Below are positions 1 to 8,705 of a DNA stretch of 58,572 nucleotides, in pieces. This stretch comes from Streptomyces sp. I05A-00742 (GTDB lineage: Bacteria; Actinomycetota; Actinomycetes; Streptomycetales; Streptomycetaceae): positions 1 through 58,572 of the forward strand of contig NZ_JABETO010000036.1 in NCBI RefSeq assembly GCF_013055795.1, written 5' to 3'. Both the position numbers and the translations under genes were made by a program. The stretch's first letter is position 1. Each line of letters begins with the position of its first letter. The notes under the pieces were generated by a model, which saw only the letters and a list, made by a program, of their open reading frames with translations, was not told the origin of the DNA and ran no database searches.

Positions 1-52
1 GGCGGGGCCCGCGCCGGGCGGGCGGGCGGCGCGCCGGAGGGCCGAGCGGCGG

Positions 53-724
53 GTGCGGCGGCGACGGCGCCGGTCGCTGTTCACCGAGGCGCCCGTGCTG
101 CTGGCGGTGGCCCTGCTGATCGCCCTGGTGCTCAAGACGTTCCTGGTCCAGGCGTTCGTCATCCCGTCCGGCTCGATGGAGCGGACGATCCGGATCGGCG
201 ACCGGGTGCTGGTGGACAAGCTGACGCCGTGGTTCGGCTCCCGGCCCGGCCGCGGTGACGTGGTGGTCTTCAAGGACCCCGGGGGCTGGCTCGCGGGGGA
301 CAAGGAGGAGGGGCCGCCGGGGGAGGGGGACCCCGCGGGGATCAGGGCGGGGAAGCGGGTGCTGTCCGTCATCGGTCTGCTGCCGTCCGCGGACGAGCAG
401 GATCTGATCAAACGGGTGGTCGCGGTCGGTGGGGATACGGTCAAATGCTGTGACGCGAGCGGCAAAATCATGGTCAACGGCACACCCCTCCAGGAGCCGT
501 ACATCCACCCGGGAAACCCGCCGTCCGAGCTGAAGTTCGAGGTGCGGGTGCCTCCCGGGCGGCTCTTCGTGATGGGCGACCACCGCTCGGACTCGGCCGA
601 TTCACGGTTCCACCTGGCCGGTCCCGGGCACGGTACGGTCCCGGAAGACCTGGTCATCGGGCGTGCCACGGTGATCGCCTGGCCGCCGGGGCACTGGCGG
701 CGGCTGACGGGGGCCGAGGAGTAG
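53..724 (+). CDS. lepB: Type I signal peptidase (first of three)
   Basis: Membrane-anchored Ser/Lys protease that removes signal peptides from exported proteins on the outer face of the membrane. Counting from the GTG at 53, one N-terminal membrane segment (about residues 14-36) is followed by the catalytic serine in IPSGSM (Ser41), the general-base lysine in DLIKRVVAVGGD (Lys120) and the box E motif GDHRSDSADSR. The frame stays open upstream to the window edge, so the true start, and perhaps a longer cytoplasmic N-terminus, may lie outside the window; 53 is only the first start codon inside it. It heads a tandem array of paralogues, like the sipW-X-Y-Z cluster known from Streptomyces lividans. 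Family assignment is secure; which paralogue it is, is inference. Confidence 0.9.
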   Translation: MRRRRRRSLFTEAPVLLAVALLIALVLKTFLVQAFVIPSGSMERTIRIGDRVLVDKLTPWFGSRPGRGDVVVFKDPGGWLAGDKEEGPPGEGDPAGIRAGKRVLSVIGLLPSADEQDLIKRVVAVGGDTVKCCDASGKIMVNGTPLQEPYIHPGNPPSELKFEVRVPPGRLFVMGDHRSDSADSRFHLAGPGHGTVPEDLVIGRATVIAWPPGHWRRLTGAEE

Positions 725-894
725 GGCACGCCGGGGAGATCGGGAGGAACGGGCGACGCGGGATGAGTCACCGTATAGCGGGTCCAAGCGGATCAGCGGG
801 AATGATCCGGATGCCGACCCCTGTGGAACTCCCGCTCGTTAAGGGAGTGGCGGGCCTGCGTCGACGCACGACAGGCGACAGCGCGGAGTGAGGA

Positions 895-1923
895 GTGGAT
901 GTGGGGGATGTGGCGGTCGGCGCCCGGTCCGGCCACGGAGAGCCCGAGAAGCGCCCGGACGGTGCCGGGGGCCCGGCCGAGGGCGGAGCGCCGGACGGAT
1001 CCGTCTCTCCCGCGCCCCAGGCGCCCCATGAGCCATCGGGGACCGAACAGGGCGGCCCACCGCCCCACGAACCCGGCGGCGACGCGGACGGCACCCCCGG
1101 CGAACCGGCGGACGGCGACGGGCCGGGCGGCAGCCGGAAGGAACCCAAGAAGCAACGGTCCTTCTGGAAGGAACTGCCGATCCTCGTCGGCGTCGCGCTG
1201 GTCCTCGCGCTGTTCATCAAGACCTTCCTGGTCCAGGCGTTCTCCATCCCGTCCGAGTCCATGCAGGACACCCTGCAGCGCGGTGACCGGGTGCTGGTCG
1301 ACAAGCTCACCCCCTGGTTCGGCTCCGAGCCCGAGCGCGGCGAGGTGGTCGTCTTCCACGACCCGGGCAACTGGCTGAGGGGGAACACCGGCGAGGAGTC
1401 CGGGCCGGTCGGCAACGGCGTCCAGAAGGTCCTCAGCTTCATCGGCCTGATGCCCTCCGCCGAGGAGAAGGACCTGATCAAGCGGGTCATCGCGGTCGGC
1501 GGCGACAAGATCGAGTGCAAGGGCGGCAACAGCCCGGTGGTGGTCAACGGCAAGGCGCTCGACGAGCCGTACATCTTCCCCGGGGACACCCCGTGCAGCG
1601 ACAAGCCGTTCGGGCCGGTCACGGTGCCCAAGGGCAAGCTCTGGGTGATGGGCGACCACCGGCAGAACTCGATGGACTCCCGCTGGCACCAGGACGAGGA
1701 CGGCGGATTCGTCCCGGTGGACGACGTCGTCGGCCGCGCGATCGTCGTCGCCTGGCCGCTGAACCGCTGGTCGACGCTGCCCGTCCCCGGCACCTTCGAC
1801 CAGCCGGGCATCAACGCGGCGGCCGCCGCGGCACCCCCGGCGCTGGGCCTCGCGGGCGCCGTCCCGCTGGTGCTGTGGCGCCGCCGCCGGCTGATGGCCG
1901 ACGGGGTGCGCGCGCAGGGCTGA
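895..1923 (+). CDS. lepB: Type I signal peptidase (second of three)
   Basis: Second tandem paralogue of the Ser/Lys leader peptidase. It differs from its neighbours by a long Gly/Pro/Asp-rich N-terminal extension of about 85 residues ahead of the first membrane segment (about 94-117). Catalytic Ser122 lies in IPSESM, Lys196 in DLIKRVIAVGGD, and box E reads GDHRQNSMDSR. A hydrophobic C-terminal stretch ending in WRRRR probably forms a second membrane anchor. GTG at 895 is the first start, but the AGGAG at 891-895 fits the GTG at 901 better (5-nt spacing), so two residues may need trimming. Both active-site residues are present, so it should be active. The 170-bp gap before it holds no other gene that I can see. 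Confidence 0.92.
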   Translation: MDVGDVAVGARSGHGEPEKRPDGAGGPAEGGAPDGSVSPAPQAPHEPSGTEQGGPPPHEPGGDADGTPGEPADGDGPGGSRKEPKKQRSFWKELPILVGVALVLALFIKTFLVQAFSIPSESMQDTLQRGDRVLVDKLTPWFGSEPERGEVVVFHDPGNWLRGNTGEESGPVGNGVQKVLSFIGLMPSAEEKDLIKRVIAVGGDKIECKGGNSPVVVNGKALDEPYIFPGDTPCSDKPFGPVTVPKGKLWVMGDHRQNSMDSRWHQDEDGGFVPVDDVVGRAIVVAWPLNRWSTLPVPGTFDQPGINAAAAAAPPALGLAGAVPLVLWRRRRLMADGVRAQG

Positions 1924-1949
1924 CGCGGGTTCCGTACCCCGGGTAGGGT
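1920..1949 (+). promoter_or_regulatory. Candidate promoter of third signal peptidase
   Basis: CTGACG at 1920-1925 and TAGGGT at 1944-1949, spaced 18 bp, resemble a vegetative -35/-10 pair. They overlap the stop codon of the preceding gene and lie about 50 bp before the start at 2001. Sequence match only. Confidence 0.35.
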
Positions 1950-2000
1950 GCGATTCCGTGCCCCCGCGCGGGGATCGGATCGTCGAGGGGTGGGGACACG

Positions 2001-2753
2001 ATGGGCGGAGCGGAGCGCGGCGGACCGGGGCGCACCGGAGCACTGGTGTCCGGGATCGCCGTGGCCCTCGGCTGCGTGCTCTTCCTCGGCGGGTTCGCCT
2101 GGGCGGCGATCCTCTACAAGCCGTACACCGTCCCCACCGACTCGATGGCCCCGACCATCGCCCGCGGCGCCCGCGTCCTGGCCCAGCGGATCGACGGCGA
2201 CGAGGTCCGCCGGGGCGACGTCGTGGTCTTCCGCGACAAGGTGTGGGGCGACGCCACCATGGTCAAGCGGGTGGTCGGGGTCGGCGGGGACACCGTCGTC
2301 TGCTGCGACCGGCAGGGCCGGATGACGGTCAACGGCACCCCGGTCGAGGAACCGTATCTCCAGAGCGGCGGACCGGCCTCGCCCGGCGGCTTCTCCGCCA
2401 CCGTGCCGCGCGGCGACCTCTTCCTCCTGGGCGACCATCGCGCCGACTCGATCGACTCCCGCTCCCACCTCACCAAGGACCAGGGCTCGATCCCGCGCGG
2501 CGCCGTGAGCGCCCGGGTGGATGCCGCGCTCTGGCCGACGGACGCCTTCGGCATGCTGCCCCGCCCCGGATCCTTCGACGCCCTGCCCGGCGGCACCTCG
2601 GAACCGGGCCCGATCCGCATGCTGGGCATCGCCGTGGTCGTCGGTGCGGCGCTCATCCTGGGAGGTGCGGCCTACGGCCCGCTCGCCCGCCTGGCGACGG
2701 GGCGGACGGCCCGGAGGAGCGGGAACGGGAAGGCGGTGGCTCCCCATGGCTGA
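2001..2753 (+). CDS. lepB: Type I signal peptidase (third of three)
   Basis: Third and most divergent tandem leader peptidase, 250 aa. An N-terminal membrane segment (about 14-38) leads to catalytic Ser48 in VPTDSM; the lysine is Lys89 in VKRVVGVGGDT, and box E reads GDHRADSIDSR. It has a short cytoplasmic N-terminus and a C-terminal hydrophobic helix (about 212-232) that probably re-enters the membrane. The loop between the serine and lysine boxes is much shorter than in the two upstream copies, which may change substrate choice. The ATG at 2001 follows a short G-rich stretch. The end overlaps the next gene by 8 nt, so the Nudix protein is probably co-translated. Confidence 0.92.
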   Translation: MGGAERGGPGRTGALVSGIAVALGCVLFLGGFAWAAILYKPYTVPTDSMAPTIARGARVLAQRIDGDEVRRGDVVVFRDKVWGDATMVKRVVGVGGDTVVCCDRQGRMTVNGTPVEEPYLQSGGPASPGGFSATVPRGDLFLLGDHRADSIDSRSHLTKDQGSIPRGAVSARVDAALWPTDAFGMLPRPGSFDALPGGTSEPGPIRMLGIAVVVGAALILGGAAYGPLARLATGRTARRSGNGKAVAPHG

Positions 2754-3252
2754 GGCGCCGGAAACGGGCGGCACCCCGCGCCGGGCGGCCCGGGTGATCC
2801 TGCTCGACGAGCGGGACCGGGTCCTGCTGCTGCACGGCTTCGAACCCGCCGACCCGTCCGAGACCTGGTGGTTCACGCCGGGCGGCGGGCTGGAGGGCGA
2901 CGAGGGATGGGAGGAGGCGGCACGCCGCGAACTCGCCGAGGAAACCGGGATCACGGAGATCGAACTGGGCCCGCTGCTCTGGCGGCGCACCTGTTCCTTC
3001 CCCTTCGACGGCCGGCGCTGGGACCAGGAGGAGCACTACTACCTGGCCCGCACCCGGCAGACCGCCGTCTGGACCGGCGGGGGGACGGAGCTGGAGCGCC
3101 GCAGCGTCACCGGGCTGCGGTGGTGGACCTGCGGGGAACTCCTCGCGACCCATGAGACGGTGTATCCGAGCAGGCTCGCCGAGCTGCTGGGCACGCTGCT
3201 CCGAGACGGTCCCCCGAAGGCGCCGGTGCGCCTGGAGACGGAACGCGCCTGA
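2746..3252 (+). CDS. Nudix hydrolase
   Basis: Small (168 aa) Nudix-fold pyrophosphohydrolase of the MutT type. The Nudix box spans about residues 47-69, with the Gly-Gly-Gly start, the REL..EE metal-binding core (Arg61, Glu62, Glu65, Glu66) and the closing Gly-Ile. The substrate cannot be read from sequence; nucleoside diphosphate derivatives are typical. The ATG at 2746 overlaps the end of the third signal peptidase gene, so the two are translationally linked. In mycobacteria rnhB sits between lepB and the DUF2469 gene; here a Nudix gene occupies that position. Confidence 0.88.
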   Translation: MAEAPETGGTPRRAARVILLDERDRVLLLHGFEPADPSETWWFTPGGGLEGDEGWEEAARRELAEETGITEIELGPLLWRRTCSFPFDGRRWDQEEHYYLARTRQTAVWTGGGTELERRSVTGLRWWTCGELLATHETVYPSRLAELLGTLLRDGPPKAPVRLETERA

Positions 3253-3291
3253 CGCACAATGGGGGGACGCACGGCTGAAGGGGAACATGCC

Positions 3292-3600
3292 ATGAGCGCC
3301 GAGGACCTCGAGAAGTACGAGACCGAGATGGAGCTGAAGCTCTACCGGGAGTACCGCGACGTCGTCGGTCTGTTCAAATACGTGATCGAGACCGAGCGGC
3401 GCTTCTACCTCACCAACGACTACGAGATGCAGGTCCACTCGGTGCAGGGCGAGGTGTTCTTCGAGGTCTCGATGGCCGACGCCTGGGTCTGGGACATGTA
3501 CCGGCCCGCCCGCTTCGTCAAACAGGTCCGCGTCCTGACGTTCAAGGACGTCAACATCGAGGAGCTGAACAAGAGCGATCTCGACCTTCCGGGTGGCTGA
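3292..3600 (+). CDS. DUF2469 family protein
   Basis: Acidic 102-residue protein beginning MSAEDLEKYETEMELKLYRE, the characteristic start of DUF2469, a family found almost only in Actinobacteria and located next to lepB and yraN. It has no signal peptide or membrane segment. Its function is not established; the conserved position suggests a core role, but no reaction can be assigned. The ATG at 3292 is chosen because it opens the conserved block; a GTG-type extension upstream to 3259 would add only a non-conserved tail. The 93 bp after it, up to yraN, contain no gene. Confidence 0.9.
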   Translation: MSAEDLEKYETEMELKLYREYRDVVGLFKYVIETERRFYLTNDYEMQVHSVQGEVFFEVSMADAWVWDMYRPARFVKQVRVLTFKDVNIEELNKSDLDLPGG

Positions 3601-3693
3601 GTTCTCCACAACCGGCGAGTAATCCACCACGAACCTCCAAGATCCAAAACTTTTCCCGGGAGGCGTCACCGTCGGTGCCGGAGGTGGTGCCGG

Positions 3694-4053
3694 ATGGACG
3701 CGCGACGGGCGCTCGGGCGCTATGGGGAGGACCTGGCGGTACGCCGGCTGACCGAGGCCGGGATGACGGTGCTGGCACGCAACTGGCGCTGCCGCGAGGG
3801 CGAGATCGACGTGGTGGCCCACGACCGCGACGCGCTGGTCGTGTGCGAGGTGAAGACCCGCAGGGCGGGGCTCTACCAGCACCCGATGGCCGCCGTCACG
3901 GCCGGCAAGGCCGAGCGGCTGCGCCGGCTCGCGGCGCGCTGGCTGGAGCGGTACGGCGGCCCGCCACCGGGCGGGGTCCGCATCGACCTGGTCGGCGTGG
4001 TGCTCCCGGAGCGCGGGGCGCCCGTGGTCGAGCACGTCAGGGGGGTGGCGTGA
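3694..4053 (+). CDS. YraN family (UPF0102) nuclease-fold protein
   Basis: 119-residue member of UPF0102, a restriction-endonuclease-like fold. The family landmarks are visible: an N-terminal GRYGEDLAVRRL helix, NWRCREGEIDVVAHD with the acidic pair, and VVCEVKTRR carrying the E-x-K of a PD-(D/E)xK-type site. The cellular role is unproven; a link to DNA processing is suggested by its constant neighbours, the ComM-like ATPase and DprA. Its TGA shares one base with the ATG of the next gene (TGATG), so the genes are translated as a unit. Confidence 0.88.
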   Translation: MDARRALGRYGEDLAVRRLTEAGMTVLARNWRCREGEIDVVAHDRDALVVCEVKTRRAGLYQHPMAAVTAGKAERLRRLAARWLERYGGPPPGGVRIDLVGVVLPERGAPVVEHVRGVA

Positions 4054-5663
4054 TGGGCTTCGCCCGCACCTGCTCGGTCGCCCTGATCGGGGTCGAGGGG
4101 GTGGTGGTCGAGGTCCAGGCCGACCTCGAACCCGGCGTGGCCGCCTTCACCCTCGTCGGACTGCCCGACAAGAGCCTCTCCGAGAGCCGGGACCGGGTCC
4201 GCGCCGCCGTCGTCAACTCCGGCGGCGAATGGCCCCAGAAGAAGCTCACCGTCGGTCTGAGCCCCGCGTCCGTCCCCAAGGGCGGCAGCGGCTTCGACCT
4301 GGCCGTGGCGTGCGCCGTGCTGAGCGCGGCCGAGCGCATCGACCCCCGGCGGATCGCCGACCTGGTGATGATCGGCGAGCTCGGCCTCGACGGGCGGGTC
4401 CGCCCGGTCCGGGGCGTCCTCCCCGCCGTCCTCGCGGCGGCCGACGCCGGCTACCGGCACGTCGTCGTCCCCGAGCGCACCGCCGCCGAGGCCGCGCTCG
4501 TCCCGGGGGTCGCGGTGCTCGGCGTCCGCAGCCTCCGCCAGCTGGTGGCGGTCCTCACCGACGAGCCCGTGCCCGAGGAGGAGGACACCGCGCGGGACGG
4601 CCGCCCCGACCCGCTCCTCGCCGGTCTCGCCGTGCCCGGCGCGGGCGGGGGCACCGGCGCGGTGTCCGGCGGGCACCTGCCCGACCTCGCCGAGGTCGCG
4701 GGCCAGCACCGGGCCCGCCGGGCGCTGGAGGTGGCCGCGGCCGGACGCCACCACCTGTTCCTGCTCGGCCCGCCGGGAGCGGGCAAGACGATGCTCGCCG
4801 AGCGGCTGCCCGGCCTGCTGCCCCCGCTGACCTCCGAGGAGTCCCTGGAGGTCACGGCGGTGCACTCGGTGGCGGGCACGCTGCCCGCCGGACAGCCGCT
4901 GATCGACCGGCCGCCCTACTGCGCTCCCCACCACTCCGCCTCGATGGCCTCGCTCGTCGGCGGCGGCTCGGGGATGCCCCGGCCCGGTGCGGTGTCGCTG
5001 GCTCATCGAGGAGTGCTGTTTCTGGACGAAGCGCCCGAATGCTCGCCCCGGGTCCTGGACGCCCTCCGGCAGCCGCTGGAGTCGGGTCATGTGATCGTCG
5101 CCCGGTCCGGCGGGGTGATGCGGCTCCCGGCCCGGTTCCTGCTGACCCTGGCCGCCAACCCCTGCCCGTGCGGCCGGCACGGGAGCGGCGGGGAGGGCTG
5201 CGACTGCCTGCCCAGGACGGTCCGGCGGTACATGGCCCGGCTCTCCGGGCCCCTGCTGGACCGGGTGGACCTCCGGGTGACCGTCGAGCCGGTGGCCCGC
5301 TCGGAGCTCGTGGGGCTCGGGGCGGGTGCCGAGAACTCGGAGACGGTCGGCGCGCGGGTCCGGGCCGCCCGGGAACGGGCCGCCGCGCGCTACGTCGGCA
5401 CCCCGTGGCGCACCAACAGCGAGGTACCCGGGCACGAACTGCGCACCCGCTGGCTCGCCGAGCCGGACGCCCTGAGGGAGGCCGAACGGGATATGGAGCG
5501 CGGGCTGCTCACCGCGCGCGGGCTGGACCGGGTCCTCCGGGTCGCCTGGACCGTGGCCGACCTCGCGGGCCGCGACCGGCCGTCGGCGGAGGACGTGCGG
5601 CAGGCGCTCGAACTGCGGACCGGGGTACGGCGGGGTGTGGCGATGGCCGGAGACATGCCATGA
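4053..5663 (+). CDS. YifB/ComM-type Mg-chelatase-like AAA ATPase
   Basis: 536-residue AAA+ protein. The N-terminal Lon-protease-like domain (about 1-170) starts MGFARTCSVALIGVEG and includes GLPDKSLSESRDRVRAA. Next comes a Mg-chelatase ATPase core with Walker A GPPGAGKTML and Walker B GVLFLDEAPE, then a cysteine-containing segment NPCPCGRHG...CDC and a C-terminal domain. In Gram-negative bacteria the family member ComM is a hexameric helicase that extends recombination intermediates during natural transformation; in streptomycetes a role in recombination is only inferred. It lies in an overlapping yraN-comM-dprA unit, a conserved gene trio. Confidence 0.92.
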   Translation: MGFARTCSVALIGVEGVVVEVQADLEPGVAAFTLVGLPDKSLSESRDRVRAAVVNSGGEWPQKKLTVGLSPASVPKGGSGFDLAVACAVLSAAERIDPRRIADLVMIGELGLDGRVRPVRGVLPAVLAAADAGYRHVVVPERTAAEAALVPGVAVLGVRSLRQLVAVLTDEPVPEEEDTARDGRPDPLLAGLAVPGAGGGTGAVSGGHLPDLAEVAGQHRARRALEVAAAGRHHLFLLGPPGAGKTMLAERLPGLLPPLTSEESLEVTAVHSVAGTLPAGQPLIDRPPYCAPHHSASMASLVGGGSGMPRPGAVSLAHRGVLFLDEAPECSPRVLDALRQPLESGHVIVARSGGVMRLPARFLLTLAANPCPCGRHGSGGEGCDCLPRTVRRYMARLSGPLLDRVDLRVTVEPVARSELVGLGAGAENSETVGARVRAARERAAARYVGTPWRTNSEVPGHELRTRWLAEPDALREAERDMERGLLTARGLDRVLRVAWTVADLAGRDRPSAEDVRQALELRTGVRRGVAMAGDMP

Positions 5664-6946
5664 CCTGCACGGGGGCGCCGGGTGGGGCCGGGGCGGAAGT
5701 GGCGGGAGGGGCGGAGGCCGGTTCCCGGCCGGGTGCCGGGGGATCCGGGTGCCGCTCGGGCACCGGCACCGGGGGAGGGGAGGACGAGGAGCGGCTCGCA
5801 CGGGCCGCGCTGAGCCGGCTCGCCGAACCCGGGGACGAAACCGTCGGCCGCTGGCTCCGCGAGATGGGCGCCCCCGATCTGGTGCGCGGGCTCACCGGGG
5901 CGGGCCCGCCGCCGAAGGGGGCGAGGGCCGAACGGCTCGCCGGGTGCCGGGCGCGGGCGGCCGCCCTGGACCCCGCCCGCGACCTCGCCACCGTCGCCCG
6001 GCTGGGCGGACGGTTCGTCTGTCCCGGCGAGAGCGAGTGGCCGACGCAGCTCGACGACCTGGGGGACGCCCGGCCGTTCGGCCTATGGGTGCGCGGCACG
6101 GCCGACGTGCGGCTGTGGGCCCTGCGTTCGGTCGCCGTGGTCGGGGCGCGGGCCTGCACCGACTACGGGTCGCACGTCGCGGCCGTGCTCGGCGCCGGGC
6201 TCGCCGAACGCGGCTGGGTGGTCGTCTCCGGTGCCGCCTACGGGGTCGACGGGGCGGCCCACCGCGGGGCGCTCGCCGCCGGCGGGGCGACGGCGGCGGT
6301 GCTGGCCTGCGGGGTGGACGTGCCCTACCCGCGCGGGCACGCCGAACTGCTCGGCAGGATCGCCGAACAGGGCATCGTGCTCGCCGAACTGCCCCCGGGC
6401 GGCCACCCGACCCGCAGCCGCTTCGTCCTCCGGAACCGGGTCATCGCCGCGCTCACCCGCGGCACCGTGGTCGTGGAGGCGGAGTACCGCAGCGGTTCCC
6501 TCGTCACGGCGCGCCGCGCCCGGGCGTTGGGCCGGCACACGATGGGCGTCCCCGGTCCGGTCACCTCCGGCCTCTCGGCCGGGGTGCACGAACTGCTGCG
6601 CGAGGGAGCCTCCCTGGTGACCGACGCCGACGAGGTCGCCGAACTGGTCGGCGCCATGGGCGAGCTGGCGCCCGAGCGCCGGGGCCCCGCCGTTCCCCGG
6701 GACCTGCTCGCCCCCGAGGCGGCGGCCGTGCTGGAGGCCGTCCCGGGGCCCGGCGGCGACGCCGGCCGGATCGCCCTCAACGCCGGGCTGAGCAGGGACA
6801 CCACGCTCGGCCGGCTCTACGAACTGCACGGCCTGGGATTCGTGGCGCGCCGGGGCGACCACTGGCGCCCGGTCGCCCGGACGTCAACATCCGTCCCCTC
6901 CAAGCCCCTCGGACGGCGCCCCTCCGTGCGGCGAGGCGGTTCTTGA
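5660..6946 (+). CDS. dprA: DNA processing protein DprA/Smf
   Basis: 428-residue Rossmann-fold protein that binds single-stranded DNA and loads RecA during uptake and recombination. Visible family motifs are GARACTDYG, SGAAYGVDGAAHRGAL, GVDVPYPRGHAEL and SRFVLRNRVIAALTRGTVVVEA-type blocks in the central domain. A C-terminal winged-helix-like domain (about 350-410) follows the linker, and the N-terminal 40 residues are a Gly-rich low-complexity tail. The start overlaps the upstream stop as ATGA. The role in a bacterium without known natural competence is unclear; recombination or plasmid handling is plausible. Confidence 0.92.
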   Translation: MTCTGAPGGAGAEVAGGAEAGSRPGAGGSGCRSGTGTGGGEDEERLARAALSRLAEPGDETVGRWLREMGAPDLVRGLTGAGPPPKGARAERLAGCRARAAALDPARDLATVARLGGRFVCPGESEWPTQLDDLGDARPFGLWVRGTADVRLWALRSVAVVGARACTDYGSHVAAVLGAGLAERGWVVVSGAAYGVDGAAHRGALAAGGATAAVLACGVDVPYPRGHAELLGRIAEQGIVLAELPPGGHPTRSRFVLRNRVIAALTRGTVVVEAEYRSGSLVTARRARALGRHTMGVPGPVTSGLSAGVHELLREGASLVTDADEVAELVGAMGELAPERRGPAVPRDLLAPEAAAVLEAVPGPGGDAGRIALNAGLSRDTTLGRLYELHGLGFVARRGDHWRPVARTSTSVPSKPLGRRPSVRRGGS

Positions 6947-7045
6947 CCTGGGGCGATCGGGTGAAAGGGTTAAGGACATGACCGCGGTGACCCCAACGGC
7001 CCCCGCGCCGGGGCGTCCCGTCGCCGAACCCCGCGCGGTGCGGGG

Positions 7046-7090
7046 GCACGGCCGTCGGCCGAGAGCACGGCCGGTGGATCACGGCCGTGC
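7046..7090. promoter_or_regulatory. Inverted repeat upstream of whiG
   Basis: A perfect 10-bp inverted repeat (7046-7055 and 7081-7090, core CACGGCCGT) with a third partial copy of CACGGCCG inside the loop at 7066-7073. It lies in the 269-bp gap between dprA and whiG, which has no convincing gene. It could be an operator for whiG or the dprA terminator, although no T-run follows it. Confidence 0.4.
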
Positions 7091-7215
7091 GGACCGAACG
7101 AACCCCGGTCGCGCACCGCAGCGCGCCGGTCACGCTACGCTCACGGGATTCCGGCCATGCGGATGGATCCTGTCGCACCTGATCCACGTCACAGCAGAAC
7201 GGCTCAAGACGACGA

Positions 7216-8052
7216 ATGCCCCAGCAACCCTCCGGATCGGACCGCGCGGCGGCGCCCCCCGCGGCCCGCGGCGCCGCCCGCCCGCCCGCACCCTCGACCC
7301 TCGACGAGCTGTGGCGCTCGTACAAGGCGTCGGGTGACGAAAGGCTGCGGGAGCAGCTGATCCTCCACTACTCGCCGCTGGTGAAGTACGTGGCGGGGCG
7401 CGTCAGCGTCGGGCTGCCGCCCAATGTGGAGCAGGCGGACTTCGTCTCCTCCGGGATCTTCGGCCTGATCGACGCCATCGAGAAGTTCGACCCCGCCCGG
7501 TCCATCAAGTTCGAGACCTACGCCATCACCCGCATCCGGGGCGCGATGATCGACGAACTCCGGGCCCTGGACTGGATCCCGCGGTCAGTCCGGCAGAAGG
7601 CGCGGGCCGTGGAGCGCGCCTACGCCACCCTGGAGGCCAGCCTGCACCGGACCCCCTCCGAGGCGGAGGTGGCGGCCGAGATGGGCATCCCGCTCGACGA
7701 ACTGCACACCGTCTTCAGTCAGTTGTCCCTGGCCAACGTGGTCGCCCTGGAGGAACTGCTGCACGTCGGCGGCGAGGGCGGCGACCGGCTCAGCCTGATG
7801 GACACCCTGGAGGACACGGCCGCCGACGACCCCGTCGAGGTGGCCGAGGACCACGAGCTGCGCCGGCTGCTCGCCCGGGCCGTCAACACCCTTCCCGAGC
7901 GCGAGAAGACGGTGGTCACCCTCTACTACTACGAGGGGCTCACCCTCGCCGAGATCGGCCAGGTCCTCGGGGTGACCGAGAGCCGGGTCAGCCAGATCCA
8001 CACCAAGTCGGTGCTCCAGCTGCGCGCCAAGCTCGCGGATGTGGGCCGCTGA
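7216..8052 (+). CDS. whiG: Sporulation sigma factor WhiG (FliA family)
   Basis: 278-residue alternative sigma factor that switches aerial hyphae to sporulation by directing transcription of late whi genes. Region 2 (about 45-115, including SIKFETYAITRIRGAMIDEL), region 3 and a C-terminal region 4 helix-turn-helix (LTLAEIGQVLGVTESRVSQI) are all present. There is no extracytoplasmic-function shortening. The start MPQQPSGSDRAA matches my memory of S. coelicolor WhiG, although the RBS before ATG 7216 is weak. In Streptomyces its activity is held by the anti-sigma RsiG bound to c-di-GMP; that gene is not in this window. Confidence 0.96.
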   Translation: MPQQPSGSDRAAAPPAARGAARPPAPSTLDELWRSYKASGDERLREQLILHYSPLVKYVAGRVSVGLPPNVEQADFVSSGIFGLIDAIEKFDPARSIKFETYAITRIRGAMIDELRALDWIPRSVRQKARAVERAYATLEASLHRTPSEAEVAAEMGIPLDELHTVFSQLSLANVVALEELLHVGGEGGDRLSLMDTLEDTAADDPVEVAEDHELRRLLARAVNTLPEREKTVVTLYYYEGLTLAEIGQVLGVTESRVSQIHTKSVLQLRAKLADVGR

Positions 8053-8126
8053 GGAACGGGGCCCGAACGGCGGCGAATCGTCCCTCCGACGTCGTCTCTT
8101 TCCTCCGAGGTCCGTAAAGTGGGACC

Positions 8127-8705
8127 GTGCCCAGGATTCGAGCGGCCTCAGTGGCCGAGCACCGGACGATGCAGCGCGACGCCCTGCTGGACGCCGCCCG
8201 CTCCTTGCTGTCCGAGGGCGGCACGGAAGCGCTCACCTTCCCCGCCCTCGCCGAACGCACCGGGCTGGCTCGGTCCTCGGTCTACGAGTACTTCCGCTCC
8301 CGGGCGGCCGTGGTCGAGGAGCTGTGCGCCGTCGACTTTCCCGTCTGGGCCGCCGAGGTCGAGAGCGCCATGGCACACGCCGACACGCCCGAGGCGAAGA
8401 TCGAGGCGTATGTGCGACGGCAGCTCGCCCTGGTCGGTGACCGCCGGCACCGGGCCGTCGTCGCCATCTCCGCCGGGGAGCTGGACGCTGCCGCCCGGGA
8501 GAAGATCCGGGCCGCGCACGGTGGGCTGATCGCGATGGTCGGGGAGGCGTTGGTGGCGCTCGGGCATGAGGAGCCTCGGCTTGTCGCCATGATGCTTCAG
8601 GGGGTGGTGGACTCGGCTGTGCGGCGTATTGAGCTTGGGGTGGAGGAGCCGGAGCGGGTTACCGCGGTGGCGGTGGGGATGGCGTTGCGGGGGGTTGGGG
8701 GGTAG
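8127..8705 (+). CDS. TetR family transcriptional regulator
   Basis: 192-residue one-component regulator. The N-terminal helix-turn-helix (about 15-62: RDALLDAARSLLSEGG, then TGLARSSVYEYFRSR) is typical of TetR; the rest is a helical ligand/dimer domain with no recognisable ligand signature. The GTG start has no Shine-Dalgarno; instead TAAAGT at 8115-8120 lies 6 bp before it, which fits a leaderless transcript. The last 50 codons shift to G/T-rich codons as the gene approaches the dispersed repeat. A TetR gene next to whiG is, as I recall, conserved in streptomycetes; its targets are unknown. Confidence 0.88.
   Translation: MPRIRAASVAEHRTMQRDALLDAARSLLSEGGTEALTFPALAERTGLARSSVYEYFRSRAAVVEELCAVDFPVWAAEVESAMAHADTPEAKIEAYVRRQLALVGDRRHRAVVAISAGELDAAAREKIRAAHGGLIAMVGEALVALGHEEPRLVAMMLQGVVDSAVRRIELGVEEPERVTAVAVGMALRGVGG

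Noticed and set aside
768..2990. Long open frame on the minus strand across the signal peptidase genes
   Set aside because: It is antisense to three genes with intact catalytic motifs and has low-complexity Arg/Pro/Ser composition without a family match; in DNA this GC-rich such shadows are expected.
6978..7337. ORF between dprA and whiG
   Set aside because: Overlaps the conserved whiG start and shows no domain; the inverted repeat at 7046 argues for a regulatory region.
7157..7360. Short ORF overlapping the whiG start, considered as a leader peptide
   Set aside because: It has no Shine-Dalgarno, runs 145 bp into whiG and ends in Arg/Pro-rich sequence typical of a shadow frame.
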